Below the pieces are notes generated by a model. That model was given only the letters and a program-made list of their open reading frames with translations, had not been told where the DNA came from and made no database searches. From NCBI RefSeq assembly GCF_020829645.1, contig NZ_JAIVFS010000026.1, forward strand, positions 1-64,000: DNA of 64,000 nt. Direction: 5' to 3'. The translations under genes were made by a program, and so were the position numbers. The first letter of the stretch is position 1, and the number at the start of each line of letters is the position of its first letter. Shown here piece after piece: positions 1 through 8,989 of this stretch. The stretch is from Nostoc mirabile CHAB5784. Lineage in GTDB: Bacteria > Cyanobacteriota > Cyanobacteriia > Cyanobacteriales > Nostocaceae.

Positions 1-48
1 TGGACGCAGGTCTGGGTTGCCGAGTCGCGCTGGACGTTTTTTACTCAT
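1..48 (-). CDS. Start of a leftward gene, cut by the window edge
   Basis: An ATG on the minus strand at 46-48 opens a frame of 16 codons that runs off the left edge. The visible N-terminus (MSKKRPARLGNPDLRP) is basic and proline-rich, like the flexible start of small DNA-binding or antitoxin-type proteins. That is only an impression, because no domain is visible. A perfect inverted repeat lies just upstream of the start and may be its operator. No function can be assigned. Confidence 0.4.
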   Translation of the reverse strand, partial: MSKKRPARLGNPDLRP

Positions 49-57
49 GATGTATCA

Positions 58-85
58 CTAAGAACATCAAACCAGATGTTCTTAG
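58..85. promoter_or_regulatory. Perfect 11-bp inverted repeat upstream of the leftward gene
   Basis: CTAAGAACATC and GATGTTCTTAG are exact inverted copies separated by six bases. The repeat sits about 10 bp upstream of the leftward start codon. No U-tract follows on either strand, so it does not look like a terminator. An autoregulatory operator or a hairpin in the 5' leader is more likely (inference). Confidence 0.5.
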
Positions 86-126
86 ATTATATCTTTTGCA
101 TCCTTTTTGCTTAAGTTGACACCAAT

Positions 127-1165
127 GGGCATTGCCGTGCCCTCCAACCCATTTGGCATCTCAACGATAAATAATATTGTTTTGCACGATGTATATTAAG
201 TTTGAATGATACTAATTCCTTGACGGGAAATTACAAATAAATTCTTGGCTGCGGTGAACAGTTCTATCAGGGCACAACATTGTTGTGCCCCTACGCAAGA
301 TATTTGTGGTAACTTTAGTTTGCAGGTTTGTGAAGATGGAATAATAAGGAAAATATTCGCCCTTGAATTACCATCATTCACCCTTGGATCTCGGTTGTTG
401 CAGTTCTGAGCATGAAGTTCCGAGTTCAAAGGTCGAAGTTTCGAGTTCAGAAGTCAAACTTCCGAGTTCAAAGGTCAAAGTTCCGAGTTCAGAGGTCGAA
501 CTTCCGAGTTCAGAGGTCGAACTTCCGAGTTCAAAGGTCAAAGTTCCGAGTTCAGAGGTCGAACTTCCGAGTTCAGAGGTCAAACTTCCGAGTTCTGAAG
601 CTGAAAACTGGAGTTCTGAGCCTAAATGGTGGAGATAATAAGTACAGACCATTGTAAGGGCACGGCAATGCCGTGCCCCCAACCCATCTGGCATCTCAAC
701 GAGAAACAATATTGTTTTGCACAGTGCGTATTCCATTTGAATGGTACTAATTACTCTACGGGAAATTACAAATAAAATATTGGCTAGGGTGAACAGTTAT
801 ATCAGGGCACAACATTGTTGTGCCCCTACGCAAGATATTGGTGATAAGTTTAGTAGGTAATTTGTGTTTTTTGAGGTTGCAGGTTTGTGAAGATGGGATG
901 ATAACGAAAGCGATCGCTCCTGACTCACTATCATTCACTCTTGGATCTCGGATGTTGCAGTTCAGAGCTTCAAGTTCCGAGTTCAAAGAGTAAACCATCG
1001 CCCTCTACTCATCATCATTCACCTTTGGATCTCGGACGTTGCTGTTCAGAGCTTCAAGTTTTGTGTTCTCATCTCGAAATTCCATGTTCTGAGGTTGAAG
1101 CTTCGAGTTCAGAACTCGGAACGCCGAGTAATTTACTCCAACATCCGAGTTCTGAGCTTCAACAT
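127..1165. repeat. Diverged tandem duplication of an intergenic block
   Basis: The block at about 127-440 recurs at about 659-985 with substitutions. Both copies carry, in the same order, a GGCATTGCCGTGCC-like stretch, 'ggcatctcaacga', 'aatattgttttgca', the palindrome GGGCACAACATTGTTGTGCCC and 'ttggatctcgg'. A shorter third copy of the last part lies at about 995-1165. Small open frames here are low-complexity and are not called as genes. Confidence 0.7.
411..615. repeat. 21-bp tandem repeat tract, locus 1
   Basis: About nine to ten head-to-tail copies of a 21-bp unit with the core GAGTTCARAGGTC. The period is exactly seven codons, so the tract is open on both strands and gives artificial heptad-repeat peptides. 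Related tracts lie downstream of nirA and upstream of the TPR gene. Nothing supports translation. Confidence 0.8.
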
Positions 1166-1206
1166 TGCCGACAAGCCGCTTTGCGTCTACGCCACGCTTT
1201 CAACAA

Positions 1207-1542
1207 TCAAAATTCTTCTTCCTCGTCAACTTCCTCGCCTATCAGTGGAGCTTGCGAACTGTGACGTACATGAAGCACAAAAACAGCATCTTCCCGAATA
1301 GCGAACAAAATTCGGTACTTATTTTTTGACTTACCGTAAATAAGTTGACGGATTTCTTCAGTAAGTGCATCATTTTCTGGAGCTAGAGCGCAACGTAGAG
1401 GCTTTTCTTGCAGAGTAGCAATAGTATCCATCAACTCCCGAAACCATTTATCTGCATAAACTGGGTTACGCTGTCTCAACCAAGAGTAAGCATTATCAAT
1501 TTCAGCTTTTGCAGTCTGAGTCACCCTAACTTGAAATGCCAT
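1207..1542 (-). CDS. Type II toxin, ParE/RelE family
   Basis: A protein of about 111 residues. It begins MAFQVRVTQTAKAEIDNAYS and carries the ParE/RelE-type core (RQLIYGKSKNKYRILFAI, then VLHVRH), which places it in the RelE/ParE toxin fold. The start at 1542 is preferred because it overlaps the end of the upstream antitoxin gene by 17 bp, the usual translational-coupling arrangement. A start eight codons earlier is also open. The acidic tail (VDEEEEF) is longer than usual, and the 3' end abuts repeat DNA at 1150-1250, so the C-terminus may have been extended. Whether it acts as an mRNA interferase or a gyrase inhibitor cannot be told from the sequence. Confidence 0.8.
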   Translation of the reverse strand: MAFQVRVTQTAKAEIDNAYSWLRQRNPVYADKWFRELMDTIATLQEKPLRCALAPENDALTEEIRQLIYGKSKNKYRILFAIREDAVFVLHVRHSSQAPLIGEEVDEEEEF

Positions 1543-1816
1543 ACTTTTGCTGCATTTCTTGCTCAAACTCGCTTAGGGTACTGGTTCTACCAGCCTCTAC
1601 ATCTTCAAGTCCCTGCTTAATTCCGGCGATCACTTCCAATCTTTCCAACGCATCCAGCAGTTTTTGGTAAGACTCTGCATCCTGAACCACAAGTTCGGCT
1701 TTACCATTAACTGTCAGCACTACAGGTTTTCCTGTCTGCTTCATCTGCTGGAGGAATTCCAAGGTATTGCGTTTAAAGCTAGAGAGTGAATGGATGCCTC
1801 GACTAATGTTTAGCAT
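1526..1816 (-). CDS. Type II antitoxin, Phd/YefM family
   Basis: A 96-residue protein with the Phd/YefM pattern: N-terminal segment (SLSSFKRNTLEFLQQMKQTG), then a beta-hairpin PVVLTVNGKAELVVQDAESY, then a helical C-terminus for toxin binding (LERLEVIAGIKQGLEDVEAG). Proteins of this family bind their own promoter and neutralise the partner toxin. The gene precedes and overlaps the ParE/RelE toxin gene, so the two form one operon read leftward. Both halves look intact, unlike the two broken toxin loci at 50 kb and 59.6 kb. Confidence 0.85.
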   Translation of the reverse strand: MLNISRGIHSLSSFKRNTLEFLQQMKQTGKPVVLTVNGKAELVVQDAESYQKLLDALERLEVIAGIKQGLEDVEAGRTSTLSEFEQEMQQKYGISS

Positions 1817-1976
1817 ATAGTTGATTATGCATTAAACTTGCACTTCATTTAACCCTATCTCAAAAGCTTCCGTCCAGTACAAAGTTAATTATTATGCTGT
1901 CACCGCGTTTTACTTGAGAAAAATCACACATCGCGCTAGTCTTCATTGACGTAACCGCACGCTGTAACATTAGGCG

Positions 1977-4382
1977 ATGACAAATCAACTCTCTTTGAAA
2001 ATTCCCTCTTGCACTTGGAGCCGTCCTATCGGCTTAGGCTGGGACAAACCTTATACCGTCCGCTACGGAAGTAATATCGATGATGGCCCTTGGCATGGTA
2101 TGCCTTTAGGTGGCTTTGGTGCAGGTTGCATCGGTCGTTCTTCACGGGGAGATTTTAACCTGTGGCACATCGACGGCGGTGAGCATACCTTCAAAAACGT
2201 TCCCGCTTGTCAATTCAGTGTGTTTGAATCCAATAGCACATCTTACCAAGCCTACGCTTTGTCTACGCAAGCGCCCGATGATGGCACTCTCAAAGCTTGG
2301 CAATGGTATCCGACAACTCCCGCTACAGAGGGAACAGGTAATTATCATGGGCTATATCCACGTAGCTGGTTTGTGTATGAAAATGTCTTCCAAGCACAGT
2401 TGACTTGTGAACAGTTTTCCCCAGTCTGGGCAGGCAATTACCAAGAAACTAGCTACCCTGTGGCAATATTCCTCTGGAATGCCCACAATCCTACAGATGT
2501 AACCATTACTCTGGGCATTATGCTCACTTGGCAAAATATGGTGGGCTGGTTTACAAACGCTCTAAAATCTCCCGAAGTGCGGGTGCGCGATGATGGTAGT
2601 CCGGTTTATGAATACCAACCGCGCTGGGGCGAAAGTCAAGGAAACTATAACCAAATAGTTGAAAATACACAACAGTTTGGCTGTGTTTTAGGTCGGGTTA
2701 GTAGTGATGAACCTTTGCAAGAAGGTGACGGAACTTGGTGTATTGCGACGCTGAAGCATCCCCAAGTGGAAGTATTTCACCACAGCCAATGGAATCCAGA
2801 AGGAACGGGTAATGAGGTGTGGCAAAGCTTTGCTAAAGATGGTTCTTTGCCTAATTATCTAGATACCACAGCAATAGAGAATACACAATTAGGAGCTGCG
2901 ATCGCACTCCGTTTCACTCTGCAACCAGGCGAAACTCTCGAAATCCCCTTTGTCCTCGCTTGGGATTTGCCGATCACAGAATTTGCCGCCGGGGTTAATT
3001 ATTACCGCAGATATACAGATTTTTTTGGTAAAAGTGGAAACAACGCCTGGGCGATCGCATCTACTGCCCTACAAGAATATCAAACCTGGCGATCGCAAAT
3101 TCAAAGTTGGCAAAAACCGATTCTCGACCGGGAAGATTTACCCAACTGGTTTAAAATGGCTCTATTTAATGAGCTTTATGACCTCACTAGCGGCGGTACT
3201 CTCTGGAGTGCAGCATCAGAACTTGACCCCATCGGTCAGTTTGCAGTGCTGGAGTGCCTAGATTATCGTTGGTATGAAAGTCTAGATGTGCGATTATACG
3301 GCTCTTTTGCCCTACTGATGCTGTTTCCAGAATTAGAAAAGTCGGTAATGCGGGCATTTGCAAGGGCGATTCCTCAAGGTGATGATAGACCCCGGATAAT
3401 TGGCTATTACATGACAATTAAGGCAGAAAGCCCAATTGCAGTTCGCAAAGTTGCAGGTGCAACACCCCACGATTTAGGCGCACCCAATGAACACGTTTGG
3501 GAGAAAACCAACTATACCAGCTATCAAGATTGCAATTTGTGGAAGGATTTGGGTAGTGATTTTGTCTTGCAAGTATACCGTGATTTTTTGCTCACAGGTG
3601 CTGACGATGTAGAATTCTTAGCAGATTGCTGGAGTGCGATCGTTCAAACCCTCGACTACCTGAAAACTTTTGACATTGATGGCGATGGGATTCCCGAAAA
3701 TTCCGGTGCGCCTGACCAAACCTTTGATGATTGGCGGTTACAGGGTGTCAGCGCCTATTGTGGTGGGTTGTGGTTAGCGGCGCTAGAGGCTGCGATCGCA
3801 ATTAGCGATATTTTATTAACTTACCAGACAGGTGACACAGCAGAGTTGGCGGTTCAAAAATCCACTTATGAAACTTGGTTACAACAATCTCTTCCTATCT
3901 ACCAAGAAAAACTCTGGAATGGGCAATATTACAAACTTGATAGTGAAAGTGGTTCCGATGTGGTGATGGCGGATCAATTATGCGGACAATTCTACGCTCG
4001 TCTGCTGGACTTACCTGATATTGTACCGAGCGATCGCGCTCTCTCTGCCCTAAAAACTGTTTATGATGCGTGCTTCTTGAAATTCTGCAATGGTGAGTTT
4101 GGTGCTGCTAATGGTGTTCGTCCTGACGGTTCACCAGAAAACCCCAAAGCTACTCATCCCCTAGAAGTCTGGACAGGGATAAACTTTGGCCTGGCAGCTT
4201 TTCTTGTGCAGATGGGAATGAAGGATGAAGCGTTTAGGTTAACGCAAGCTGTGGTGCAGCAAATTTATGACAATGGGCTGCAATTCCGCACCCCTGAAGC
4301 TATCACCGCAGCTGGTACTTTCCGCGCTAGCACTTACTTACGGGCAATGGCAGTTTGGGGAATTTACTTAGTTATTAATTGA
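1977..4382 (+). CDS. GH116 family glucosidase, non-lysosomal glucosylceramidase-like
   Basis: An 801-residue protein resembling bacterial relatives of GBA2 (glycoside hydrolase family 116, retaining beta-glucosidase/glucosylceramidase). The N-terminal beta-domain carries the family's MPLGGFGAGCIGRSSRGDFN region. The C-terminal (alpha/alpha) barrel has LECLDYRWYESLDVRLYGSF and PDQTFDDW followed by AYCGGLW. In characterised GH116 enzymes the latter region contains the acid/base aspartate (family knowledge). No signal peptide is seen, so a cytoplasmic location is likely. The length matches full-length bacterial members. It appears to stand alone: the toxin-antitoxin operon upstream runs the other way and 2.2 kb of non-coding DNA follows. 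The natural substrate is unknown. Confidence 0.85.
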   Translation: MTNQLSLKIPSCTWSRPIGLGWDKPYTVRYGSNIDDGPWHGMPLGGFGAGCIGRSSRGDFNLWHIDGGEHTFKNVPACQFSVFESNSTSYQAYALSTQAPDDGTLKAWQWYPTTPATEGTGNYHGLYPRSWFVYENVFQAQLTCEQFSPVWAGNYQETSYPVAIFLWNAHNPTDVTITLGIMLTWQNMVGWFTNALKSPEVRVRDDGSPVYEYQPRWGESQGNYNQIVENTQQFGCVLGRVSSDEPLQEGDGTWCIATLKHPQVEVFHHSQWNPEGTGNEVWQSFAKDGSLPNYLDTTAIENTQLGAAIALRFTLQPGETLEIPFVLAWDLPITEFAAGVNYYRRYTDFFGKSGNNAWAIASTALQEYQTWRSQIQSWQKPILDREDLPNWFKMALFNELYDLTSGGTLWSAASELDPIGQFAVLECLDYRWYESLDVRLYGSFALLMLFPELEKSVMRAFARAIPQGDDRPRIIGYYMTIKAESPIAVRKVAGATPHDLGAPNEHVWEKTNYTSYQDCNLWKDLGSDFVLQVYRDFLLTGADDVEFLADCWSAIVQTLDYLKTFDIDGDGIPENSGAPDQTFDDWRLQGVSAYCGGLWLAALEAAIAISDILLTYQTGDTAELAVQKSTYETWLQQSLPIYQEKLWNGQYYKLDSESGSDVVMADQLCGQFYARLLDLPDIVPSDRALSALKTVYDACFLKFCNGEFGAANGVRPDGSPENPKATHPLEVWTGINFGLAAFLVQMGMKDEAFRLTQAVVQQIYDNGLQFRTPEAITAAGTFRASTYLRAMAVWGIYLVIN

Positions 4383-4459
4383 TAAAACACACATACAAGC
4401 GCACAGCTATCATGCGTGTCAACTCAAGGTGAAAGCCAATCTAGAGCAAGCTTTTATAG

Positions 4460-4595
4460 CAATACGCTCGGGTTAAGCATTTTCTCATTCTCTCTGTGTT
4501 CTCTGCGCCTCTGCGGTAGCCTGCGGCAAGCCGCTCCGCGTCTACGTTAAAAAAATTGACTTTGAAAGAGTTGTAACCTTAACTGAACCGTATTA
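4460..4595. mobile_element. MITE family A, copy 1 (136 bp)
   Basis: The left end CAATACGCTCGGGTTAAG and right end CTTAACTGAACCGTATTA form imperfect 18-bp terminal inverted repeats. The element is flanked by a perfect 10-bp direct repeat, GCTTTTATAG (4450-4459 and 4596-4605). It encodes no protein. The interior matches copy 2 (19805-19943) in inverse orientation and contains a dispersed repeat with 'ctctgcgcctctgcggta'. Confidence 0.85.
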
Positions 4596-5190
4596 GCTTT
4601 TATAGCGGTTCCCTCCCTGGTGAGGTATGTTTTCAAAGCTACTAACCTTGATAAACAAGATTTTGGTGTATCTCAGTTGCTTGGGAAACGCTATATTTGC
4701 AGCAAGTACCCAATGAGGAGCATTTCCAGCTAGAGGCTGGAAACTAGATTTAGCTTAAGTTTTTAGGTTTTCAGTAGCTGCTAAAAGCCGTAATACACCC
4801 TAGACTATATTCTAATTATTTCTGCCTACCTACTTATGGTATATGCGTTGCTAAATTTAACCTGTCTTTCTCTGAGAAAGCAGAGTCTAGATTTGTGATT
4901 TTATTTTCCGAGTGTTTCCGGAAGCGAAGGAAAATTTTAGTAATGGTAAGAGTTGAGCATTGAGAATTCAAGACTACTCTATGCCAACTATATCTTTGTT
5001 TTAGACCGAGGTATTCGTGTTGAGCAAGGCACCGATCGCGAACTCATAAACATTGGTAGTTTTGACTAGCATTTAGCTCAACTGCCACAGCATCCGTAAT
5101 CTCAACTTTATAAAAGTTTTAAAGATTAAGACACATATAGGACTCCGATTTTATTTTTGAAATCCACGTAGGGGTGTGTTAGCGATCATG

Positions 5191-5350
5191 CGTGTCAACT
5201 TAACGTTAAAAGGGCGGTTATAAACCGCGTCTACACGAGACTTTACCCACCTCCGTGGGTTAAGAATCAAAGATTTTGTATTAGTCCACGGAGGTGGACG
5301 AGAGTTTGTGTAGCCGCGAATTCCCTGAGCCAAGGCTTAAGTTGACACCA
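5191..5350. repeat. Long-hairpin repeat element with GTGTCAACTTAA ends
   Basis: Ends CGTGTCAACTTAA and TTAAGTTGACACCA are inverted. Inside, a second long imperfect inverted repeat is built around CCACCTCCGTGG. A relative lies at 57397-57592, and single ends occur at about 105-125 and 4411-4425. A 60-codon frame reading through it is regarded as a shadow of the hairpin. No target duplication was found. Confidence 0.6.
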
Positions 5351-6070
5351 ATGGTTAACGATAGCCTAACGCACCAAAACCTTAGAATGGTGCGTTACGC
5401 TCCGCTAACACACCTTACAAGACTACTTAAATTTTTTCAAAAAAAATTACGATTCCTATAGGATTACTATTTGATTTTTGAATAAACACCGTACACCTCG
5501 AAAAGCCTGATTCCCTACTCCCTACTCCCTATTCCCTACTCCCTGCCCACGCAAATAATTTCAAAAATCAAAGCGGATTACTATATATAAGTTACTGTTG
5601 AATAAACTTCACAATATTATGTGTTAGTTAACTTTATCTCTATTAATAATTTTTTGAATATTTTACCGACTTAACCTGCTATATATTTTTTCTTACAAGC
5701 ATCTTGCTACAAGTATTTTGCTTTATTCAATTAATGATAATTAAAACCAGCTATCTCTATTACTGCTAGCCAGTTTTTTTTCACAACTAGGCTATTTCTC
5801 ATTACTAGCTGATAATCATGAAATAATTCACGATAAGTTTACAGTGATTTTATTTAGATACGCTAAAGCTGTAGTTCTTGTAAATCAAGAAATATAAGGA
5901 TAATAAATATAATTCTCTAATTGAACTTATTAATAAAATACGTTCAATCTTATGCCTGGAACGTTTTTATTCTTTAAATTTTACTATTTTTAGAACTTGT
6001 TTTACATCATAGTTAATGGTAGTATTTTCTAGCAACTCGACAATAATAAAGGGTTTAAATTGAGATTGTA
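5351..6070. other. AT-rich non-coding DNA upstream of hetP
   Basis: No convincing gene is present on either strand. It contains a CCCTACT-type short tandem repeat at about 5509-5545 and AT-rich DNA leading to the HetR-like site at 6071-6090. DNA from 6091 to 6622 is also non-coding and is read here as the long 5' leader of hetP. Confidence 0.5.
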
Positions 6071-6090
6071 TGGGGGGTCAGACCCCTCAT
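6071..6090 (+). promoter_or_regulatory. Candidate HetR operator upstream of hetP
   Basis: TGGGGGGTCAGACCCCTCAT has GGGGGGT and ACCCCTC arms around a 3-bp centre. It closely resembles the HetR-binding palindrome known upstream of hetP in Anabaena (arms GAGGGGT/ACCCCTC, followed by CAT). One arm base differs. It lies about 530 bp upstream of the HetP-family start codon, which fits the long leader reported for hetP. Recognition is from memory. Confidence 0.7.
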
Positions 6091-6542
6091 GAATTAGCAA
6101 AGGAGGACAAAATTTAAAGTTGCACAATCCGCAATTACGTATCGAAATACATTCAGTAAATTTAACTTAAAAATCTACTAACTTAGTAGATGACATTAAT
6201 GAAAAAAAATAGTATAAATACGAATGGCGTTATTAAAGCTCAAAGATAAATAAATTTTTCCCAATAATCGAAAAAATATGGAAACTTGCCGGAAAATGCT
6301 TAATTAAGCAGTAGTAAGAAATACAGGCGTTTTAACAGAGAAGATTTATTGAATTAGGAGTTGAGAAAGTTTCAGAGGACAAAACTGCATCTACTAAGAG
6401 CTACGCCAAGACTTTTATCCTACCAGTAAAATGAGAAGACAAAAGATAAATTTTTACTTTTCACTTACTAACAAGCTATAAGGAAAGTTTCCTCAATTCA
6501 TCGCAGGAAATCTGGATAATTAAGACTGAGCAGCCAACAAAA

Positions 6543-6572
6543 TTGATTAAAAACTTGATTGTTTTTAATCAA
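6543..6572 (+). promoter_or_regulatory. 12-bp stem-loop in the hetP leader
   Basis: TTGATTAAAAAC and GTTTTTAATCAA are perfect inverted repeats around a six-base loop, ending about 50 bp before the hetP-like ATG. No terminal U-run follows directly, so a structure affecting leader stability or translation is as plausible as partial termination. Confidence 0.5.
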
Positions 6573-6622
6573 AGGTTACTTCATGAAAAAAATCATCAGG
6601 TCAAACAAGATAACTAAACACT

Positions 6623-7051
6623 ATGATGAATCAAGACATTGCTGGTATTAATAGTAACTTAGATACAACAGTCAAGGCTCAACAATTTGACAAAGTAGTT
6701 GAAGCAATTATTGCTGGAAAGTACTCCTGGGCATGTGTTTTAATGCTACGTTTTACTGGTTATAATCCTCTCCATTACATTCCGTACCGTACCTACAATC
6801 GATTGCTTAAAGAAAACTCTCAAACCAACAGAACAAAACAACAGCAAAGTGAAAATATAACAATGCTGAAACATGCTAATGATTCAAGACCTGCTTATCT
6901 TGAAGTAGTTGGAAACCAAAAAACAGAAATCCGTGGTGGTAGTTTAGAGCAGAGATTGGGACACCCAATTAACGAACATCAATCAAGGAAATCGCCATTA
7001 AAACCAGAAGGCAGCCAAGATATTTCCTTGAAACGCTGTGGAGTCAATTAA
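6623..7051 (+). CDS. hetP: HetP family heterocyst-commitment protein
   Basis: A 142-residue protein. Residues about 20-65 form the HetP domain, with QFDKVVEAIIAGKYSWACVL followed by LRFTGYNPLHYIPYRTYNRL, including the family's conserved cysteine (residue 38). In Anabaena, HetP and its paralogs control when a differentiating cell commits to becoming a heterocyst (family knowledge). The C-terminal half is polar and low in recognisable features, which is normal for the family's variable tails. ATG codons at 6623 and 6626 are both possible, and neither has a strong ribosome site. A HetR-like operator lies about 530 bp upstream and a strong terminator follows. It could be hetP itself or one of the hetP-like paralogs. 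The operator favours hetP. Confidence 0.8.
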   Translation: MMNQDIAGINSNLDTTVKAQQFDKVVEAIIAGKYSWACVLMLRFTGYNPLHYIPYRTYNRLLKENSQTNRTKQQQSENITMLKHANDSRPAYLEVVGNQKTEIRGGSLEQRLGHPINEHQSRKSPLKPEGSQDISLKRCGVN

Positions 7052-7103
7052 AAACAATTTGGAATCCAGAAATTCTGTCCTAGAGTTGATTGAGTGTCTG
7101 AGA

Positions 7104-7146
7104 GCCTACTATGCTAATTTAAAATTTTTAGCATGGTAGGTTTTCT
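7104..7146 (+). terminator. Rho-independent terminator of hetP
   Basis: GCCTACTATGCTAA and TTAGCATGGTAGG form a long stem with one G-U pair around an A/T-rich loop, followed by TTTTCT. It begins about 50 bp after the hetP-like stop codon. Confidence 0.8.
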
Positions 7147-7394
7147 ATAGCAGTGATTAATTTAATATTTATTTGCAAAAATCTGCCAAACTGGCAAATA
7201 TGTACTGACGATATTGATAAACTAATAACAACTACAACTTCAAGCAAAATAGAGGTGATTAGCGGCAAGCAAGTTAATTTTAAAAAATAAAATCAATGAT
7301 TAGTTCTGACTATGAAATAAATTAAATTTATTACAAAAGTAGTCAGCAGTTTATGGAGTAAATAACTCCTATACCAAGACCAACGATACAACCG

Positions 7395-7607
7395 TTGCTA
7401 CTGGTGGTTCTTTTTCTAAGGAAGTCTCAGCAAAGAGAATTTGGGGAGGTGGATTCCCCCAATCCAAATTTTACACAGCTTTCATCGACTGCAGACGATG
7501 GGAGTAATGCTTATAAAACTTTCTATCCTGTGGTTGGTGTTGCTTTAGTTAAATATTGCAAACGCTTAACACCAATAACAGGAACGGAAACAGAAAAGTT
7601 ACGGTAA
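7395..7607 (+). CDS. Doubtful short ORF or gene remnant
   Basis: A 70-codon frame with no recognisable domain and no clear ribosome site. An overlapping frame one base away, about 7350-7505, is also open and encodes a plausible but start-less peptide (TGGSFSKEVSAKRIWGGGFP). Open frames that shift like this suggest a decayed gene rather than an active one. No function is proposed. Confidence 0.2.
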   Translation: MLLVVLFLRKSQQREFGEVDSPNPNFTQLSSTADDGSNAYKTFYPVVGVALVKYCKRLTPITGTETEKLR

Positions 7608-7840
7608 AATCGTTGTCGTGGCTGGTAGAACTAGTACCGCAAGTCGGAAGTCACGCATTGAAAAGTCAAAAGTCAAACTTTTGTATATCAAGGCTTTTGC
7701 AAGTTTTAAAATGGTAGCTTGATTTGCGCTGCGTTGTACTAATAGGTCATACGCTTCTCTTTCTCTTTCGACTATTGTAATCCTAGTCCTCCCAACCTGG
7801 ATTATCTCTGCTTTCTAAATTTTCAATTTATATAGCAACT

Positions 7841-7878
7841 ACTGGAAGTTCAAAACTTGAATAGCTTCCAGTTTTTTT
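7841..7878 (+). terminator. Orphan Rho-independent terminator
   Basis: ACTGGAAG and CTTCCAGT pair around a loop, followed by TTTTTTT. No convincing protein gene ends just upstream, so it may end a small RNA transcribed from about 7620-7840 or a decayed transcript. Confidence 0.6.
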
Positions 7879-8056
7879 ATGTGTATATAACTTACGCATT
7901 GACAATAAATACTAAATAAATATGCAGCAAGGTTAAAAACCATATCTTTCGTAAGGGCACAGCATAGTCTATTTACCATCGCAGAATAATTAAGAAAAGC
8001 CTGAACTTCCTATTTTAGGTAATACACATCACGATGCATTTGTATAGTGCATAATA

Positions 8057-8199
8057 TTATGTCCGCATAATTAGTTATGATTCCCACAGTCATTGCACCC
8101 CACCCCGCCAAAGCTACGCTTTGTCTCCCCTCCCGAAGAGCGGGGAGGGGATTAAGGGGTGGGGTTCTTCGGGTTTAATAAGTAATCAAGCGGACATGA
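8057..8199. mobile_element. MITE family B, copy 1 (143 bp, TA-flanked)
   Basis: Imperfect terminal inverted repeats begin TTATGTCCGC and end GCGGACATGA. Similarity continues inward for about 28 bp. The element is flanked by TA dinucleotides. Inside is an ACCCCACCCCGC / GGGGTGGGGTT inverted repeat. It is non-coding. The ends and internal layout match the element at 19468-19597. Confidence 0.8.
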
Positions 8200-8221
8200 T
8201 ACAAGTCCTAGTGTAAATAAA

Positions 8222-8256
8222 AATAGGGTGAGCAATTTGCCCACCCTACTTTTTGT
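8222..8256. terminator. Bidirectional-looking terminator downstream of rpe
   Basis: TAGGGTGAGCAA and TTTGCCCACCCTAC form a stem with an A-run on the left and TTTTT on the right. It lies about 30 bp beyond the rpe stop codon on the minus strand, where the A-run reads as a U-tract. Confidence 0.7.
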
Positions 8257-8281
8257 AGAGAATGGTTAATCCAAAAATGAA

Positions 8282-8989
8282 TTAAACCTTAGCTAATTCT
8301 GGCGTAGGACGCTTGCTGTTGCGAATTGATGTAATAGCCTCAGCATAATCCTTAGCGTTAAATACAGCTGAACCGGCGACAATTGCATTAGCTCCCGCTT
8401 CCAAAACTTGCCAGGTATTATTTGCCTTGAGTCCTCCATCCACTTCAATCCAAGGGTCAAGACCGCGTTCATCACACATTTGACGCAGCTTGCGGATTTT
8501 GGGTAATACACCAGGGATAAAGCTTTGACCACCAAAACCAGGGTTGACGCTCATAATCAGTACTAAATCGCACAAATCTAGAACGTATTCAATTAGCTCT
8601 AGAGGGCTACCAGGATTAAGTACAACTCCAGCTTTCTTACCAAGCTCTTTAATTTGCCCCAAGGTGCGGTGCAGATGTGGGGAAGCATTATGCTCGCAGT
8701 GTACAGAGATAATATCAGCACCCGCTTTAGCAAATCCCTCTACATATTTTTCTGGCTCCACAATCATCAAGTGGACATCTAGTGGCTTGGTCGTAATCGG
8801 ACGAATCGCCTCCACAACCAGAGGGCCTATCGTAATATTAGGTACAAAACGACCGTCCATTACATCAACATGAATCCAATCTGCTCCAGCCGCGTCTATG
8901 GCGCGAATTTCGTCACCCAGACGACTAAAATCGGCTGATAGGATAGATGGAGCAATTACAATGGGCTTTTGAGATAGGTTTTGGGTCAT
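8282..8989 (-). CDS. rpe: Ribulose-phosphate 3-epimerase
   Basis: A 235-residue TIM-barrel enzyme that interconverts ribulose 5-phosphate and xylulose 5-phosphate in the Calvin cycle and pentose phosphate pathway. Family motifs occur in order: APSILSADFSRLGDEI near the N-terminus, DVMDGRFVPNITIG, DVHLMIVEPEKY, VNPGFGGQSFI and EVDGGLKANN. These supply the metal-binding histidines, catalytic aspartates and phosphate-binding loop. The length is normal. It is transcribed alone leftward, with a hairpin terminator downstream. Housekeeping function in the cytoplasm. Confidence 0.97.
   Translation of the reverse strand: MTQNLSQKPIVIAPSILSADFSRLGDEIRAIDAAGADWIHVDVMDGRFVPNITIGPLVVEAIRPITTKPLDVHLMIVEPEKYVEGFAKAGADIISVHCEHNASPHLHRTLGQIKELGKKAGVVLNPGSPLELIEYVLDLCDLVLIMSVNPGFGGQSFIPGVLPKIRKLRQMCDERGLDPWIEVDGGLKANNTWQVLEAGANAIVAGSAVFNAKDYAEAITSIRNSKRPTPELAKV

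Noticed and set aside
363..736. Several open frames with heptad repeats on both strands
   Set aside because: They are by-products of a 21-bp tandem repeat without stop codons. There is no ribosome site and no conserved protein.
5151..5333. 60-codon frame reading through a hairpin
   Set aside because: The DNA is a long inverted repeat with relatives elsewhere, so the frame is a shadow.
7690..7800. GTACTAATAGGTC resembles the 3' end of 23S rRNA
   Set aside because: Only about 10-13 bases match and no rRNA body precedes it. Chance or a tiny fragment is more likely.
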